Shown here piece after piece: positions 16,579 through 22,537 of a DNA stretch of 22,537 nucleotides; position 1 is the first letter of the stretch, and each line of letters opens with the position of its first letter. The translations under genes and the position numbers were made by a program. The notes beneath the pieces are model-generated. The model did not search any database. It worked only from the letters and a program-made list of their open reading frames with translations, and was not told the DNA's origin. Origin of the DNA: Collinsella sp. (GTDB lineage Bacteria; Actinomycetota; Coriobacteriia; Coriobacteriales; Coriobacteriaceae); the NCBI GenBank assembly GCA_031292915.1, contig JAUMSH010000077.1, positions 1 through 22,537 on the forward strand, read 5' to 3'.

Positions 16579-16645
16579 AGTTGCGGTGGAATAGTCCCTA
16601 AATTAAAGTCACGGGGCTTTAAACAGGAACTATTTCACCGCAACT
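16579..16645. terminator. Long hairpin between convergent genes
   Basis: Arms 16579-16599 and 16625-16645 pair over 21 positions with two wobble-type changes. The inner part adds TTAAAG (16604-16609) against CTTTAA (16617-16622). It lies 14 bases after the LuxR gene stop and about 100 bases beyond the mgtA stop, so it may terminate both. Its size also fits a mobile palindromic element. Confidence 0.6.
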
Positions 16646-16663
16646 GCTGGGGGGATAGACTGC

Positions 16664-16730
16664 GGCGGCGGCAGAGGCAGCGGCAGCGGCGTTGGCAGCT
16701 GTGGTAGTGGCAACGGCAGCTGGCAGGGTG
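16664..16730. repeat. Degenerate GGCAGC hexamer repeat
   Basis: Successive units such as GGCAGA, GGCAGC, GGCAGC, GGCGTT, GGCAGC fill this stretch just beyond the mgtA stop codon. In another minus-strand frame it would read as a Leu-Pro-rich tail, but nothing shows that it is translated. Confidence 0.5.
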
Positions 16731-16745
16731 TTTTCCGTCTACTTG

Positions 16746-19514
16746 CTACAGCAGCTCGCCGTGGCGGGCAATGTAGCGGCACTTTGCCAGCTGGGTGAGC
16801 GCGATATAGGCGGTAACGATGCCAATGAGCAGCCCAAAAAAGCTCGTGGGCAGCGGCATGAGGCCGAGCACATCGGCGATGGGGCTTGCCGGCAGCCAGG
16901 TGACGAGCGCCAGGCCCAGCACGGTAAGAACGCACAATGCGGGCGCGGCGCGGTCGCGCGGGCTCGGCAGATGCGGGGAGCGCAACATGTGGACCACGAG
17001 TGTCTGCGACCACATGGACTCGACAAACCAGCCGCTCTGGAAGAGCGCAGCAAAGGTCGCCATACCCGCGACGTCGCCCGCGGCGGCAAGCTCGGACCAG
17101 CTTGCGTCCACGGCGGCGGGGCACACGACAAAGAAGAGCGCGGCGAAGGTCACGATGTCAAACAGCGAGCTCACGGGGCCCAGCTCGAGCATAAAGCCCT
17201 TGATGGACGCGGCGTCCCAGGCACGCGGGCGGGCAGTCCAGGCGTCATCGACGGTGTCCCACGGCAGTGCGATGCACACGATCTCGTAGACCAGCGACAG
17301 CAGTACCAGCTGCAGGGCGCTCATGGGCAAAAACGGCAAGAACAGGCTCGCGACGGTCACGGACAGCACATTGCCAAAGTTGGAGCTCACCGTGGTCTTG
17401 AGGTACTTGAGCAGGTTGCCGTAAGTGCGGCGGCCTTCGATGATGCCGCGCTCGAGCACGCCCAGGTCCTTCTGAAGCAAGATGATATCGGCGGATTCCT
17501 TGGCAATATCGACGGCCGAATCGACCGAGATGCCGCAATCGCTCGCACGCATGGCGGCGGCGTCGTTGATGCCGTCGCCCATAAAGCCCACGGTGTGGCC
17601 GAGCATCTCGCGCATGACACGTACCAGGCGCGCCTTCTGCAGCGGCGAGAGCTTGGCGAAGAGGTGGGTTTTCTCGGCGCGCTTGGCAAGTTCGGCGTCA
17701 TCGAGCGCATCGATCTCGGAGCCGAGCAAGACGTTGCTCGCATCGATACCAATCTGCTCGCAGACGGTGGCGGCGACGCGGTCGTTGTCGCCGGTTAGGA
17801 CCTTGACCGCCACGCCCTTGGCCTCGAGGGTGGCGACGGCGCCCGCGGCACTTGCTTTGGGCGGATCGAGGAAGGCCAAAAAGCCCATCAGCACCATGTC
17901 GCACTCGTCGGCGATGCCAAACTCGCCCACGCAGCGCGGATTGGTCTTCTGCGCCACGGCAATTACGCGTAGGCCCTCGGCGTTAAGTCCGGCGATCTGC
18001 TTGCGAATCTGGGCGAGCTTCTCGTCGGTGAGCGGCTGAGCGATGCCATCGATCTCGACAAAGGAGCAGATCTCGAGCATTTCCTCGGCAGCGCCCTTGG
18101 TAACCATCTGGGTTTTGCCTTGGGCGTCGGCGACAACTACGCTCAGGCGACGGCGCGAGAAATCGAAGGGAACCTCGTCGACCTTGGTGTAGCGGTCGCG
18201 CAGGCTCTGGCCCAGCATGGAATCGGGTGCGACGGTCGAGGGTGTCACATCGGCACGGTCGATTACGGCCAGGTCGATAAGATTTTTGAGGCCGGTCTGG
18301 AAGAAGCTGTTCAAAAACGCATGGCGCAGCACGCGCGCGTCCTCGTTGCCATCGGTGTTGAGGTAGCGCTCGAGCACGATGCGGTCTTCGGTGAGGGTGC
18401 CGGTCTTGTCGCAGCACAGGACGTCCATCGCTCCGAGGTTTTGAATCGCCGGCAGCTCCTTGACGATAACCTGGCGACGGGCGAGGTCCTTGGCGCCCTG
18501 CGACAGGCTCGTGGTCACGATGACGGGAAGCATCTGCGGCGTGATGCCCACGGCCACGCTCGTGGCGAACAGCAGCGCGTCGATGACGTTGCCCTTGGTG
18601 GCGGCGTTGATGGCAAAGACGGCCGGCGCCATAACGAGCATCAGGCGCACCAGCAGCATGGAGACGCTCGAGACGCCGCGGTCAAACGCGCTCTTTTCGC
18701 CGCGCCCGTTGAGCATCTTGGCGATGCCGCCCAGGTAGGTGTCCGAGCCGGTGGCAACGACAAGCGCCATGGCGGCGCCGTTTTGCACGGAGGTGCCGGT
18801 AAAGACGATGTTCTTGCAGGCAGAGAGTGGCAGTGCGGAGCCGTCGGCGCCCTCGACGACGGTGACGGCGGTGGTCTTCTCGACGGCCTCGCTCTCGCCG
18901 GTGAGTGCGGACTCGATCACAAACAGGTCGCGCGCGGTGATGATGCGGGCATCTGCCGGCACCATATCGCCGGCAGAGAGACGGATTACATCGCCGGGGA
19001 CGAGCTCGTCGAAGGGGATCTCGATGCGCTCGCCGTCGCGCAGGGCGGTGCAAGTGTTGGAGACCAGGTCCTTGAGGGCTTCGGCCGCATTGCCGCTGCG
19101 GGCTTCCTGGATAAACTTCATGCCGCCCGATACCAGCAGCATGATGCCGATGACGATGACCGTGGAGGGGTCGCGCTGCGGCTCGGGTGCGGCGAGCACG
19201 TCGATGTAGAGCGAGACCAGTGCGAGCGCGGCGAGGATGCCGGCGAAGGGATCGATGAACGCGTCGGCGATGCGGCGGGCGAGCGTTTTGGTCGTTGCCT
19301 CGATGGTGTTGGGGCCGACGGCGTTCAGGCGCTCAGTTGCCTGCTCGACGGTGAGGCCGTTTGCCGTGGCGTCAAGCAGTACGAGGGCGTCCTCGGCACT
19401 ATGGGTGGCGGCGAATATGGTGTTCTTGGACAGGCCGGTATGAGCGGCAGGGCGCGCCGTGCGGCGGCGCTTGGAGATGGCTTCGAGTACCGTGACGGTT
19501 TTGAGCATCAGCAT
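16746..19514 (-). CDS. mgtA: Magnesium-translocating P-type ATPase (MgtA type)
   Basis: This 922-residue P3B-type ATPase imports Mg2+ using ATP. Residues 1-85 are a cytoplasmic tail with a basic N-terminus. The actuator TGES is at 205-208, the phosphorylation site DKTGT starts at D369, and the hinge motif GDGINDAAA is at 646-654. Around ten membrane spans are arranged as in the family. MgtA-specific blocks are KFIQEARSGNAAEALKDLVS and KELPAIQNLGAMDVLCCDKT. The fourth span has TPQMLP (325-330), where I recall Glu in enteric MgtA. AAGGAGGA lies four bases before the ATG at 19514. A leader of about 270 nt with a small ORF and complementary segments precedes it, so it is probably controlled by Mg2+ or translation at RNA level. 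It stands alone on the minus strand, divergent from pyrE. Confidence 0.92.
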   Translation of the reverse strand: MLMLKTVTVLEAISKRRRTARPAAHTGLSKNTIFAATHSAEDALVLLDATANGLTVEQATERLNAVGPNTIEATTKTLARRIADAFIDPFAGILAALALVSLYIDVLAAPEPQRDPSTVIVIGIMLLVSGGMKFIQEARSGNAAEALKDLVSNTCTALRDGERIEIPFDELVPGDVIRLSAGDMVPADARIITARDLFVIESALTGESEAVEKTTAVTVVEGADGSALPLSACKNIVFTGTSVQNGAAMALVVATGSDTYLGGIAKMLNGRGEKSAFDRGVSSVSMLLVRLMLVMAPAVFAINAATKGNVIDALLFATSVAVGITPQMLPVIVTTSLSQGAKDLARRQVIVKELPAIQNLGAMDVLCCDKTGTLTEDRIVLERYLNTDGNEDARVLRHAFLNSFFQTGLKNLIDLAVIDRADVTPSTVAPDSMLGQSLRDRYTKVDEVPFDFSRRRLSVVVADAQGKTQMVTKGAAEEMLEICSFVEIDGIAQPLTDEKLAQIRKQIAGLNAEGLRVIAVAQKTNPRCVGEFGIADECDMVLMGFLAFLDPPKASAAGAVATLEAKGVAVKVLTGDNDRVAATVCEQIGIDASNVLLGSEIDALDDAELAKRAEKTHLFAKLSPLQKARLVRVMREMLGHTVGFMGDGINDAAAMRASDCGISVDSAVDIAKESADIILLQKDLGVLERGIIEGRRTYGNLLKYLKTTVSSNFGNVLSVTVASLFLPFLPMSALQLVLLSLVYEIVCIALPWDTVDDAWTARPRAWDAASIKGFMLELGPVSSLFDIVTFAALFFVVCPAAVDASWSELAAAGDVAGMATFAALFQSGWFVESMWSQTLVVHMLRSPHLPSPRDRAAPALCVLTVLGLALVTWLPASPIADVLGLMPLPTSFFGLLIGIVTAYIALTQLAKCRYIARHGELL

Positions 19515-19561
19515 AGGGTCCTCCTTGTTGAGGGGAGTTAGCGTACGTGTCGTATTTGCTT

Positions 19562-19706
19562 CAAAAAACCTAGATGTCGCTCACGTCAAGCTCTTGAGCC
19601 CACAAAGGGTGCAGCGCGCTTTGCGGTGGTTTTGGCGATCTGCCGGTGGCGTTTATGCGTGTGCGGAGTCCTCGCGGCGTGCCGAGGGCGACATGCAGGT
19701 TTTTCG
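19562..19706 (-). promoter_or_regulatory. mgtA leader: complementary segments and U-rich tract
   Basis: On the minus-strand RNA, bases 19706 to 19688 (inside the small ORF) can pair with 19580 to 19562 at 16 of 19 positions. The paired downstream segment includes the U6 run (19568 to 19563). A local GCTCA/TGAGC hairpin (19599-19595 with 19583-19579) and a 7-bp CGCAAAG/CTTTGTG hairpin (near 19602-19626) are alternatives. The layout fits a mutually exclusive leader fold. Confidence 0.5.
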
Positions 19707-19724
19707 ACTAGGACTGCCTTCCAT
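19653..19724 (-). CDS. Putative 23-residue leader peptide of mgtA
   Basis: The small ORF reads MEGSPSRKTCMSPSARREDS followed by AHA and a TAA at 19655-19653. AGGAGG lies exactly six bases before its ATG, a stronger ribosome site than many full genes here. It starts about 60 nt after the predicted transcript start and ends about 140 nt before mgtA. Enteric mgtA leaders also carry a short Pro/Arg-containing peptide (MgtL) whose translation controls transcription elongation. This peptide shares no clear sequence with MgtL, but it contains two prolines and five arginine/lysine residues. Codons 7-13 form one arm of the long-range pairing in the leader, so ribosome position would decide the fold. 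Expression is not proven. Confidence 0.5.
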   Translation of the reverse strand: MEGSPSRKTCMSPSARREDSAHA

Positions 19725-19759
19725 GGCACACCTCCTAAAGGCTGAGCGCAGCGCACTTT

Positions 19760-19780
19760 GGGTATCTCGTACCCCTTTTT
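19760..19780 (+). terminator. Small hairpin with T5 tract near the mgtA leader 5' end
   Basis: GGGTA (19760-19764) and TACCC (19770-19774) are followed by CTTTTT on the plus strand, so it reads as a short terminator for rightward transcription. No plus-strand gene ends here. On the mgtA RNA the same bases form a 5' hairpin shortly after the predicted start. Confidence 0.4.
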
Positions 19781-19791
19781 AATCCGCCCGT

Positions 19792-19820
19792 ATTCTTGAT
19801 GAGGGGGTTTGACATGTCAA
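19792..19820 (-). promoter_or_regulatory. mgtA promoter with palindrome
   Basis: Reading leftwards, a perfect TTGACA (19820-19815), 17 bases, then AAGAAT (19797-19792); start near 19785. The -35 box is half of the palindrome TTGACATGTCAA (19809-19820), itself flanked by GGGG and CCCC, a candidate operator in the mgtA/pyrE divergent region. Confidence 0.6.
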
Positions 19821-19910
19821 CCCCATTGTTCGGAAAACCATTCCCCCTGACAAAGCCTTTACAGAATGCCGTGGCCCCAAAGCGCGCCCGCATCGACGCT
19901 TCGCCTGCGC

Positions 19911-19916
19911 TAAACT
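19911..19916 (+). promoter_or_regulatory. Possible -10 box of pyrE
   Basis: TAAACT lies 34 bases before the pyrE ATG. The -35 region is not convincing. Confidence 0.3.
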
Positions 19917-19950
19917 GGAAGGCACGTACGCGATTACGAGAGGAGCCCGC

Positions 19951-20631
19951 ATGGAGGCTTACAAGCAAGAGTTCATCAAGTTTATGGTCGAGTCCGACGT
20001 CCTTAAGTTCGGCAGCTTTACGCTCAAGAGCGGCCGTCAGTCCCCGTTCTTTATGAACGCCGGCGCTTACGTGACGGGCTATCAGCTCAAGAAGCTGGGC
20101 GAGTATTACGCCCAGGCCATCCACGATAACTTTGGCGACGACTTTGATGTGCTGTTTGGACCGGCCTACAAGGGTATTCCGCTGGCCGTCGTGACCGCAA
20201 TTGCCTACCACGAGCTGTACGGCAAGGAGGTCAAGTACTGCTGCGACCGCAAGGAGGCCAAGGACCACGGTGCCGATAAGGGCAACCTGTTGGGTTATGA
20301 GCCCAAGGACGGCGACCGTGTGGTCATGGTCGAGGACGTTACCACCAGCGGCAAGTCCATCGACGAGACTTATCCCAAGGTCAAGGCTGCTGCCGATGTC
20401 GAGATCAAGGGCCTGATCGTGTCCCTCAACCGCATGGAGGTCGGCAAGGGCGGTGTGACCACCGCGCAGAAGGAGATCGAGGCCAAGTACGGTTTCCCCG
20501 TCGCGAGCATCGTCTCCATGGCCGAGGTCGTCGAGACCCTCTACAACCACGAGATCGACGGCAAGGTTGTCATCGACGACGAGCTCAAGACCGCCATCGA
20601 CGCCTACTACGAGCAGTACGGAGTCAAGTAG
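19951..20631 (+). CDS. pyrE: Orotate phosphoribosyltransferase
   Basis: PyrE makes OMP from orotate and PRPP, the fifth step of de novo UMP synthesis, in the cytoplasm. The 226-residue protein has the OPRTase core KFGSFTLKSGRQSPFFMNAG, FGPAYKGIPLAV, the mobile-loop region YCCDRKEAKDHG, and the PRPP-binding motif RVVMVEDVTTSGKSIDE (about 123-139). The length corresponds to the longer OPRTase subgroup. GAGAGGAG at 19938-19945 sets the start. It is alone here, with no other pyr gene in the window, and is followed by two hairpins. No attenuator-like PyrR site was recognised before it. Confidence 0.95.
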   Translation: MEAYKQEFIKFMVESDVLKFGSFTLKSGRQSPFFMNAGAYVTGYQLKKLGEYYAQAIHDNFGDDFDVLFGPAYKGIPLAVVTAIAYHELYGKEVKYCCDRKEAKDHGADKGNLLGYEPKDGDRVVMVEDVTTSGKSIDETYPKVKAAADVEIKGLIVSLNRMEVGKGGVTTAQKEIEAKYGFPVASIVSMAEVVETLYNHEIDGKVVIDDELKTAIDAYYEQYGVK

Positions 20632-20633
20632 GT

Positions 20634-20657
20634 TCCGCCGTTCTGCCGAACGGCGGA
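20634..20657 (+). terminator. Hairpin just after pyrE
   Basis: TCCGCCGTT (20634-20642) pairs with AACGGCGGA (20649-20657) around six bases, 3 bases after the stop. It has no T tract, so it may protect the 3' end rather than terminate. Confidence 0.45.
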
Positions 20658-20706
20658 CCGGTCGACGCTGTGCGGGCCGCATTTGGACAATCTGACGTTC
20701 AACTTC

Positions 20707-20741
20707 AAGGGCGCGACCAGAAGGTCAGCGCCCTTTCGTTT
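20707..20741 (+). terminator. Rho-independent terminator of pyrE
   Basis: AAGGGCGCGACC (20707-20718) pairs with 20723-20734 with a single bulged A and an AGAA loop, followed by a T-rich tail (TTTCGTTT). Confidence 0.8.
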
Positions 20742-20804
20742 CACGTCACCTTGTCACAAATGCGACCCGCTCGCTGGCGTTGCCAAAACATCGGCGTTGC
20801 CGTG

Positions 20805-20846
20805 GTAGTCATTGGGTAGTCATTGGGGACGTTCATAAATGACTAC
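20805..20846. repeat. REP-like hairpin, copy 3, with duplicated arm
   Basis: GTAGTCATT (20816-20824) pairs with AATGACTAC (20838-20846) around loop GGGGACGTTCATA. The 11-mer GTAGTCATTGG is tandemly repeated (20805-20815, 20816-20826), so the 5' arm is doubled as in copy 2. Confidence 0.8.
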
Positions 20847-20851
20847 TCAGG

Positions 20852-20921
20852 AATGAGCGTGGATAATCTCCCGGTTTTGGCCTGTGTGCGGGCTCAAAGT
20901 GGGAGATTATCCGCGCTCGTT
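20852..20921. repeat. 70-bp hairpin element, copy A
   Basis: An 18-bp stem with one wobble position (GAGCGTGGATAATCTCCC against the right arm ending at 20918) encloses about 34 bases. It matches copy B (22288-22357) at about 60 of 70 positions in the same orientation; most differences are in the loop. It lies just beyond the Fic stop and may also act as its terminator. Confidence 0.75.
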
Positions 20922-20944
20922 TTAATTTGCCTGGGCTGCGATGC

Positions 20945-22117
20945 CTATCTAATCGGCTCGGCGTCTTCCCTGAGAATCGAAAGATACTCTTCATACCCGT
21001 ACTGCCGGTATCTCTGTCTTGACTCGTCGAGCGGACGGAGGATGCCCAATTCTTCAAATGATTTGACGAGCGAGCTCGCGGTACTCCTGCCGATATCGAG
21101 TTGGGCAGCGATGAATGCGGTGTCGACGATGGGGTGCTCTTCAAGAATGCCCAACAGCCTTTGCCCGTTTGCAGCGGTCCTTCCGAGATTTTCGGTAATG
21201 GTTGCTGTGGAACGGTTATGGAGGCCAACAAGGTTTTTTAAAGACCCTACCGAGTCCTTCGCACTCTCGAGAAGACTGTTGCAGAAAAACTCTATCCATT
21301 CCTCGTAAGTGCCTCTCTCCCTTACGGATGTGAGTTGCCGGTAGTACTCGCTTCGATTTTTCTTGAACTGGAACGATGGATAGAACAAGCAAGAATGAAG
21401 AACGCCATCATTGATGAGCATAAGTGTAATGAGAAGCCTGCCCAGGCGACCGTTTCCGTCTAGGAATGGATGGGCAGTTTCAAATTGGTAATGGACGAGC
21501 GCCGCCCGCACAATCGGATCCATTTCGACTTGAGGCTCATTGATAAAGCGTTCGAGGTCCTGGAGCGTGTTACTCAAATCTTCAATGTTTGGAGGGACAA
21601 ACGATGCGGTTGCAATGGTGCAGCCTGAGGGGCCAATCCAGTTTTGTGAGGAGCGCAGCTCGCCTGGATTCTTCTCCGTTCCGCGCACTCCGTCCAGCAG
21701 GACCGCATGAACTTGCCTAAGAAGTCTCGTGCACAAGGGCATCTTTTTGAGCAGTTCTACGCCGCGGTCGACAGCACGGACGTAATTCACGACGTCTGCG
21801 ACATCTTTATGATGGAGTTGTGTTTGCGATGGACTAAGTAGGTCGTCAAACGTGCACTGGGTTCCCTCAATTTGCGAAGAAAGGAGTGCTTCTTTGCGCA
21901 CGTACATTGTCAGATACATATCGGCGTTGGGAACAAAGTAGAGCATGCCTTCAAGCTCTCCAAGCTTTCGTGAGCATGCGGAAAGCGTGCGATAGGTTTC
22001 CTCGGTGAGGTTTAGCTGCCTCAATGATTGCAAGGGCGTTGGAAAAAACGAATAGTAAGCCAATTTCCCCGATAGATTATTGCGGAGCGTTCCCTGGCCG
22101 TTCTCCTCGATTTGCAT
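20945..22117 (-). CDS. Fic-domain protein AMP-transferase (class II) with C-terminal winged helix
   Basis: Fic enzymes usually transfer AMP from ATP to a hydroxyl of a target protein. This 390-residue protein has an N-terminal Fic_N-like domain. Its inhibitory helix SSQIEGTQCT fits the (S/T)xxxE(G/N) pattern (S80, E84, G85). The core motif HPFLDGNGRLGR (H216 to R227) carries all catalytic residues. A helix-turn-helix of about 50 residues at the C-terminus (AAQLDIGRSTASSLVKSFEE) could bind DNA. The open frame begins at ATG 22129, but the ATG at 22117 has GGAGGG four bases upstream and is preferred. The promoter holds an array of inverted repeats, fitting autoregulation. The gene is visibly more AT-rich than its neighbours and is bracketed by two similar 70-bp repeats, so it was probably acquired. 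Confidence 0.9.
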   Translation of the reverse strand: MQIEENGQGTLRNNLSGKLAYYSFFPTPLQSLRQLNLTEETYRTLSACSRKLGELEGMLYFVPNADMYLTMYVRKEALLSSQIEGTQCTFDDLLSPSQTQLHHKDVADVVNYVRAVDRGVELLKKMPLCTRLLRQVHAVLLDGVRGTEKNPGELRSSQNWIGPSGCTIATASFVPPNIEDLSNTLQDLERFINEPQVEMDPIVRAALVHYQFETAHPFLDGNGRLGRLLITLMLINDGVLHSCLFYPSFQFKKNRSEYYRQLTSVRERGTYEEWIEFFCNSLLESAKDSVGSLKNLVGLHNRSTATITENLGRTAANGQRLLGILEEHPIVDTAFIAAQLDIGRSTASSLVKSFEELGILRPLDESRQRYRQYGYEEYLSILREDAEPIR

Positions 22118-22143
22118 CGCGCCCTCCATATCTTTAGTGCCGG

Positions 22144-22244
22144 AAACTCGTTATTAGGCCAATCATATCAATTCTAATAACGAGTTTAAGGATTAAATAG
22201 TTATTAGAATTGATGTAAACAATCTAATGATGAGAAGTCGTTAT
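22144..22244 (-). promoter_or_regulatory. Fic promoter with array of alternating inverted repeats
   Basis: AAACTCGTTATTAG (22144-22157) pairs perfectly with 22174-22187. ATCAATTCTAATAA (22167-22180) pairs perfectly with 22201-22214. Weaker copies follow as CTAATGATGAG (22224-22234) and GTCGTTATTAC (22238-22248). Between the first arms lies an extended -10 box, TGATATGAT on the minus strand (22170-22162). Any protein bound to the repeats would block this promoter. Confidence 0.65.
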
Positions 22245-22287
22245 TACTTGACCATGGAGCTCGGCTTGGTACAAGGGGGTCATCCAA

Positions 22288-22357
22288 AATGAACGTGGAT
22301 AATCTCCCGTTTTTGGCTCGGTGACGGCCTCAAAGTGGGAGATTATCCACGCTCGTT
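22288..22357. repeat. 70-bp hairpin element, copy B
   Basis: The left arm GAACGTGGATAATCTCCC and the right arm ending GCTC (to 22354) form an 18-bp stem with one mismatch. It has the same orientation as copy A at 20852-20921, and the pair encloses the Fic gene and its promoter. 22249-22287 shows nothing recognisable. Confidence 0.75.
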
Positions 22358-22422
22358 AGTTAAGCGTCCGAAAATCCACACTCGCCAAACCTACCAAGGT
22401 AGCGCACAGAGATGTGGTGTAA

Positions 22423-22510
22423 GAGGCGGGGCATGCCCCGCCTCCGCCCTTTCTTGAAAGGGAGGGGACACCGCCTAGAATTCGTCGTTGGAGTAATGAA
22501 GGTGACGAAT
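22423..22510. other. Three successive hairpins before the last gene
   Basis: A perfect 22-base palindrome (22423-22444, core GGGGCATGCCCC) is followed by CCCTTTC-TT-GAAAGGG (22447-22462), then ATTCGTC (22480-22486) against GACGAAT (22504-22510). They may be a terminator for leftward transcription plus a structured leader, or the end of an insertion element. 22358-22422 shows nothing. Confidence 0.5.
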
Positions 22511-22523
22511 GGAAGGAAAGGCG

Positions 22524-22537
22524 ATGCCCCAAGAAGA
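22524..22537 (+). CDS. Start of a gene cut by the window end
   Basis: GGAAGGAAAGG (22511-22521) is a strong ribosome site two bases before ATG CCC CAA GAA. Only MPQE and part of the next codon are inside the window, so the product cannot be named. Confidence 0.4.

Noticed and set aside
16630..16745. Leu-Pro-rich extension in another frame beyond mgtA
   Set aside because: It belongs to a frame antisense or shifted to mgtA and arises from the GGCAGC repeat; mgtA ends normally at 16746.
18120..19541. 473-residue open frame opposite mgtA
   Set aside because: The mgtA frame carries all P-type ATPase motifs; this plus-strand frame is low-complexity Gly/Asp/Val from GC-rich codon bias and has no ribosome site.
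19515..19790. M-box (ykoK) Mg2+ riboswitch in the mgtA leader
   Set aside because: I compared the leader with the M-box conserved blocks as I remember them and saw no convincing match; a covariance-model scan would settle it.
19735..20682. 315-residue open frame opposite pyrE
   Set aside because: It runs against pyrE and the mgtA promoter and shows no motif.
14743..20846. CRISPR array
   Set aside because: The repeated hairpins are few, unevenly spaced, and differ in their stems; there are no regular spacers and no cas genes.
22118..22129. Earlier ATG of the Fic gene at 22129
   Set aside because: It has no ribosome site, and GGAGGG for the ATG at 22117 lies within these first codons.

Overview
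The window is 22.5 kb of GC-rich chromosomal DNA from a Gram-positive actinobacterium. It is most likely a gut Coriobacteriia member close to Collinsella. This is inferred from the combination of GGAGG-type ribosome binding sites, a DUF4867 gene, a multi-membrane-span LuxR regulator, luxS, and many short structured intergenic repeats. No rRNA, tRNA, CRISPR array or complete insertion sequence was seen.

Layout. 1-80 is the tail of an unidentified gene. 297-2513 (-) is an OatA-like membrane O-acyltransferase with an SGNH domain. 2700-4667 (+) is a two-gene nucleoside/ribose salvage operon (ribokinase, nucleoside hydrolase). 4770-5258 (+) is luxS and 5403-6047 (+) a DUF4867 gene; each has its own promoter and a strong hairpin after it. 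6217-10213 (+) is a three-gene signalling operon: an 8-span sensor with no recognisable catalytic residues, a HisKA_3-type histidine kinase, and a NarL-type response regulator. 14621-10324 (-) is a four-gene block (DUF4428/zinc ribbon, TFIIB-type zinc ribbon with membrane anchor, SPFH with two zinc ribbons, lipoprotein) that resembles the Bacillus ydjG-ydjI envelope-stress genes. 15021-16564 (+) is a membrane-LuxR regulator split by an apparent one-base deletion in a G run. 19514-16746 (-) is an MgtA-type Mg2+ P-type ATPase with a leader of about 270 nt. 19951-20631 (+) is pyrE. 22117-20945 (-) is a Fic AMP-transferase with a C-terminal winged helix. 22524 to the end is the start of another gene.

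The most interesting material is non-coding. (a) The mgtA leader holds a 23-codon ORF with an ideal Shine-Dalgarno. Its codons 7-13 are complementary to a downstream U-rich segment, an arrangement that suggests leader-peptide control of Mg2+ uptake. (b) The Fic gene has an array of alternating inverted TTATTAG-type repeats around an extended -10 promoter, and it is bracketed by two similarly oriented 70-bp hairpin repeats. (c) Three REP-like hairpins share a 13-nt loop (GGGGACGTwCwTA) while their stems covary, and in two of them the 5' arm is tandemly duplicated. (d) Large imperfect palindromes follow several genes, and one appears to have a degenerate relative inside the mgtA leader.

All calls come from reading the sequence by eye. 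Family names rest on recognised motifs, not on searches.
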